Shown piece after piece: positions 60,921-64,000 of a DNA stretch of 64,000 nucleotides. This DNA is from Flavobacteriales bacterium UBA852 (lineage in GTDB: Bacteria; Bacteroidota; Bacteroidia; Flavobacteriales_E; Vicingaceae). Below the pieces are notes generated by a model. It saw only the letters and a program-made list of their open reading frames with translations. It was not told the origin of the DNA and did not search any database. Location: positions 1 to 64,000 of the forward strand of contig DBGO01000021.1 of the NCBI GenBank assembly GCA_002295925.1, read 5' to 3'. Position numbers and translations under genes: made by a program. Position 1 is the first letter of the stretch. Each line of letters begins with the position of its first letter.

Positions 60921-60940
60921 TTTTCAGTATATTTGTTTTG

Positions 60941-62404
60941 ATGGGTGAATCCAATAGCGAATATAAAAAAATCATTATCCCCGAGGAAGAAATTACTTTT
61001 CTGTTCCAAAAGCAAGCCCGTAAGTATGCTATTATGACATACAAAATTGGCGGATGGCTCACACCATTTTGGGCACTTCTCGATTATACTATGGCTCATG
61101 AGCATTTTAGCACTTTCCTTCTACTTCGGGTATTCGGCACATTTTTCTTACTTTTTACTGCTTACTTATTAGAAAAAAACAAAATATCACTCGCATTATC
61201 TTACATTGTAGGATACTCTACAACATTAATTTATGTTGCCTATATGTGTTCTGTTGTTCCCTCTCCGGCATTAACTTCATATATTTTGGGTTACACAATG
61301 ATACTTTTGGTAGGTAATTTCTTTTTACTGACAAAAATAACAGTATCTATATCATACTTTTTCTTGTCTATCATTCTACTGCTTATTTTCAACAGTATTT
61401 TTAAAGAACATTCTCTTATAGAAATACTAAATAATGGCGGTTACTTATATTTAACGCTTGGCGCATTTGGTGTGGGCGCTTCTTATTTGCATTACTTATC
61501 CGAGAAAAAATCTATCATAAACCGATTGCGCATTCAAAAAAGCAATGAAATATTGCAAAAACAACAAAAAGATCTACAAATAAAAAACACTGAAATATTA
61601 CTTCAAAAACACGCTATTGAAAATAAAAATAAAGAAATAACTGATTCTATCAATTACGCCAAACGTATTCAGCAAGCTATGTTGTCGCTCGAAGACGATG
61701 AAAGTGCCGACATTCCCGAACATTATATCTTTTTCCAACCTCGTGATATTGTTTCCGGCGATTTTTATTGGGAAAAACGCATTGGTGATCAATGGTTTGT
61801 AAGTGTTGCAGATTGTACAGGGCACGGCGTACCGGGTGGTTTTATGAGTATGCTTGGTATCAGTTTATTTAACAATATTGTAAAAGATGAAAACATTTCA
61901 CCGGCAGAAATTTTGGAAGAAACCCGGAATTCTTTATTAAATTACTTGGAGTATGATGGTATGGATGTTTCTTTTTGCAAGATAAACCTGAAAACTTTTG
62001 AGCTTGAGTGGAGCGGTGCCAACAATCCGTTATGGATTGTTAAAAATTTTGACGGAGAATATAATATTGAAGCTTTGGATAATTATGATGAATTTTTATC
62101 CGGTATAGAAATAAAACCAAACAAACAACCCGTGGGAAAACACCTTATTCAAAAACCGTTTACAAACCATAAACTTCAGCTTGAAAAAGGCGACGAAATT
62201 ATTCTTTTTTCAGATGGTTATGCCGACCAATTTGGTGGTCCCAGAGGAAAAAAATTCAAATACAGAAACTTTAAGCTTTTACACAAGAAAATTGCTCAAC
62301 TACCTATCAATAAACAAAAAGATATTATTGAATCTACTTTTTACGAATGGAAGGGAAATTACGAACAAATTGATGATGTTTGTGTAATGGGAATTAAAAT
62401 ATAA
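60941..62404 (+). CDS. Membrane-bound SpoIIE-type (PP2C) phosphatase
   Basis: ATG 60941 is preferred to the TTG at 60938. The 487-aa protein has about six TM segments (35-195), a coiled coil (about 200-245) with DSINYAKRIQQAML, and a SpoIIE/PP2C serine phosphatase domain (about 255-487). Metal-binding residues are in IVSGDFYWEK, VADCTGHGVPGGFMSM and ILFSDGYADQFGG. Such proteins regulate anti-sigma/anti-anti-sigma modules or stress responses in response to a membrane signal. No anti-sigma genes are nearby. The signal is unknown. Confidence 0.88.
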   Translation: MGESNSEYKKIIIPEEEITFLFQKQARKYAIMTYKIGGWLTPFWALLDYTMAHEHFSTFLLLRVFGTFFLLFTAYLLEKNKISLALSYIVGYSTTLIYVAYMCSVVPSPALTSYILGYTMILLVGNFFLLTKITVSISYFFLSIILLLIFNSIFKEHSLIEILNNGGYLYLTLGAFGVGASYLHYLSEKKSIINRLRIQKSNEILQKQQKDLQIKNTEILLQKHAIENKNKEITDSINYAKRIQQAMLSLEDDESADIPEHYIFFQPRDIVSGDFYWEKRIGDQWFVSVADCTGHGVPGGFMSMLGISLFNNIVKDENISPAEILEETRNSLLNYLEYDGMDVSFCKINLKTFELEWSGANNPLWIVKNFDGEYNIEALDNYDEFLSGIEIKPNKQPVGKHLIQKPFTNHKLQLEKGDEIILFSDGYADQFGGPRGKKFKYRNFKLLHKKIAQLPINKQKDIIESTFYEWKGNYEQIDDVCVMGIKI

Positions 62405-62441
62405 AATAACTTTACACGCCAAAAAAAAGACTTATCCTGTT

Positions 62442-64000
62442 ATGAAAAAATTACTTATAATTTTATTGTTGTCTGCTATATTTGGATGGATGCAAAAAGG
62501 CATTGCACAAAAGTACAATCCGCTATTGCCACCCAACACTTATCGAAATGCCGACAATCCCAATTACTGGAAAAACAAAAATCCGTATTGCGGATATTGG
62601 CAACAAGATGTGCATTACAAAATAAAAGCGCGTATTGACGAGAAAAAAGACATCATTACAGCTTCCGAAGAGCTTACATATTGGAATAACTCTCCCGATA
62701 CTCTGACTTATGTATTCTTTCACCTTTACCAAAACGCCTTTCAACCGGGTTCTTACTACGATAAACTTCAAAAAGCAAACAAAATTCAACCCGTATACGG
62801 CAAATATGAATTGCAAAAAAAAGGAACCGAAATAAAAAATTTAAAGGTTAACGGCCAAAATGTAAAAATTGAAATAGACAATACCATTATGAAAGTTTAT
62901 CTGCCAGAGCCTTTATTACCCAATCAATCCATCATTTTTTCCATGGATTTTAAAACCTATTTCGACAAAGGAAGTGTTCGCCGCAGAATGAAAGTTTTCA
63001 ACGCCTGGGGATACAAACATTACGACGGCGTGCATTGGTATCCACGCATTTCGGTTTACGACCGTAAATTTGGGTGGACAACCGACCAACATCTGGGAAG
63101 AGAATTTTACGGCGATTTCGGAACATTCGATGTAGAACTTACATTCGCATCCAATTACATTGTAGGCGCCACCGGATATTTAATAAACCGAAAAGAAGTA
63201 TTACCCGATGATTTACGCAAAAAGTTAGACATAAAAAACTTTGCCAACAAACCCTGGAACAGTAAACCATCGGTAATTATTCCTTATGACAGTACTCAAA
63301 CCAAAACTTGGATATATCACGCCGAAAACGTGCACGATTTTGCTTTCACTGCCGACCCTACTTACAGAATTGGAGAAGCACATTGGGAAGACAAAGTAGT
63401 TTATGCTTTAGCTCAAGAACCACACGCGTCGCGTTGGCAAAACGCTGCCGAATACACAGCAAAAGTTATCCAAGTTTATTCCGAAGATTTTGGACGGTAC
63501 GTTTACCACAAAATGATTGTTGCCGATGCGCGCGATGGTATGGAGTATCCAATGCTAACCCTTGACGGTGGAATGGACCCGTCTTATCGCGGTTTACTTG
63601 CGCACGAAGTAGGGCATAATTGGTTTTTCGGGCAAGTTGGTAATAATGAAACTTACAGAGCCATGCTCGATGAAGGTTTCACCCAGTTTCTTACTGCTTG
63701 GGCTTTAACAAAAATTGATGGCGATACACTCGTTGAGCCAATGCCCAGAAGTAAATATGTAAGAAAATTTAAAAAACCGGTAAGTCCCAGACTCTACCGT
63801 GCTTATTACGGTTATTTATTGGATGCAATTACCGAAGATGATGCGTTTTTAAACACCCATTCCGATGATTTTAACGGTGCTATACGGCATGGTGGCGGAT
63901 ATCGACACGTCTATTACAAAACGGCAACTATGCTGTATAATATGCGCTATGTTTTGGGCGAAGAATTATTCTTAAAATCAATGCAAAACTATTTTAACAA
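62442..64000 (+). CDS. M1 family metallopeptidase, 3' end outside window
   Basis: The frame from ATG 62442 is open to the window end (519 codons). A signal peptide (1-23, ending GIAQ) marks export. The zinc site is H388-E389-V-G-H392 followed by 18 residues and E411 (LDEGFTQF), the HExxH-x18-E gluzincin pattern. The substrate exopeptidase motif is DGMEYPM at 365-371, in the place of GAMEN. The N-terminal beta-sandwich precedes it. It is an aminopeptidase-like enzyme of the periplasm or surface. The rest of the gene, including any T9SS tail, is not visible. Confidence 0.9.
   Translation, partial: MKKLLIILLLSAIFGWMQKGIAQKYNPLLPPNTYRNADNPNYWKNKNPYCGYWQQDVHYKIKARIDEKKDIITASEELTYWNNSPDTLTYVFFHLYQNAFQPGSYYDKLQKANKIQPVYGKYELQKKGTEIKNLKVNGQNVKIEIDNTIMKVYLPEPLLPNQSIIFSMDFKTYFDKGSVRRRMKVFNAWGYKHYDGVHWYPRISVYDRKFGWTTDQHLGREFYGDFGTFDVELTFASNYIVGATGYLINRKEVLPDDLRKKLDIKNFANKPWNSKPSVIIPYDSTQTKTWIYHAENVHDFAFTADPTYRIGEAHWEDKVVYALAQEPHASRWQNAAEYTAKVIQVYSEDFGRYVYHKMIVADARDGMEYPMLTLDGGMDPSYRGLLAHEVGHNWFFGQVGNNETYRAMLDEGFTQFLTAWALTKIDGDTLVEPMPRSKYVRKFKKPVSPRLYRAYYGYLLDAITEDDAFLNTHSDDFNGAIRHGGGYRHVYYKTATMLYNMRYVLGEELFLKSMQNYFN

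Noticed and set aside
63308..63565. 85-aa plus-strand ORF near the window end
   Set aside because: It lies in a wrong frame inside the M1 peptidase gene, whose own frame is open from 62442 to the window end.

Overview
This window looks like a chromosomal segment of a member of the Bacteroidota, probably a gliding or surface-associated lineage and possibly an uncultured one. The evidence is the gene content: type IX secretion (T9SS) sorting domains of both the A and B kinds, a PorP/SprF protein, GldA, an IPExxxVDY protein beside pyruvate kinase, DUF4290 beside murA, a transketolase split into two subunits, a BatA-type vWA protein, and MurA with Asp in place of the catalytic Cys. Promoters of the Bacteroidota type (TTTG, about 19-21 nt, TAnnTTTG) precede rplS and grpE-dnaJ. 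The DNA is AT-rich. I saw no rRNA, tRNA, CRISPR array or prophage.

Layout. 1-0.8 kb: the 3' end of an unknown gene, a stray T9SS tail remnant, a terminator and a 48-aa lipoprotein. 0.9-4.1 kb (minus): split transketolase with a secreted vWA protein gene between the halves. 4.2-8.7 kb: LuxC-like acyl-CoA reductase divergent from a two-cluster ferredoxin, then a secreted unknown and a BatA-like vWA protein. 8.8-12.9 kb: SAM-II riboswitch, metK, rplS and oligopeptidase B. 13-21 kb: a more AT-rich block with a membrane TPR/LuxR-type regulator, two paralogous T9SS cargo proteins, a PorP/SprF partner and one further T9SS cargo protein. 21.6-26.6 kb (minus): C1 peptidase, GNAT-like protein, peptide-binding lipoprotein and exonuclease III. 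26.7-31.1 kb: a large probable outer-membrane beta-barrel and gldA. 31.2-35.8 kb (minus): dnaJ, grpE, a membrane protein, RNase G, a 30-aa basic protein and HU.

35.9-42.4 kb: mutY, pyrR-pyrB, a T9SS cargo protein, a CarboxypepD_reg-like protein, dapB and a TPR protein. 42.4-44.0 kb: a secreted Lys-rich protein, an orphan ORF and a 559-bp internally deleted IS3-family element whose terminal inverted repeats are still recognisable. 44.1-47.8 kb (minus): ferritin, tandem universal stress protein, and a response regulator/histidine kinase pair. 48-50.9 kb: IPExxxVDY protein, pyruvate kinase and M42 peptidase. 51-58.6 kb (minus): TlpA-like protein, murA, DUF4290, UvrD/PcrA helicase, a membrane protein, nnr and rlmH. 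58.7-64 kb: DUF4783, nadC, YihY, a SpoIIE phosphatase and a truncated M1 aminopeptidase.

Most of the window is conserved housekeeping. The places most worth a second look are the SAM-II leader of metK with a competing helix, the T9SS cargo/SprF block with its adjacent regulator, the interrupted transketolase operon, the DnaJ lacking half of its zinc motifs, and the deleted IS3 copy abutting an orphan gene. I did not find a clear new defence or biosynthetic system. The 13-21 kb secretion block is the best candidate for an undescribed function.
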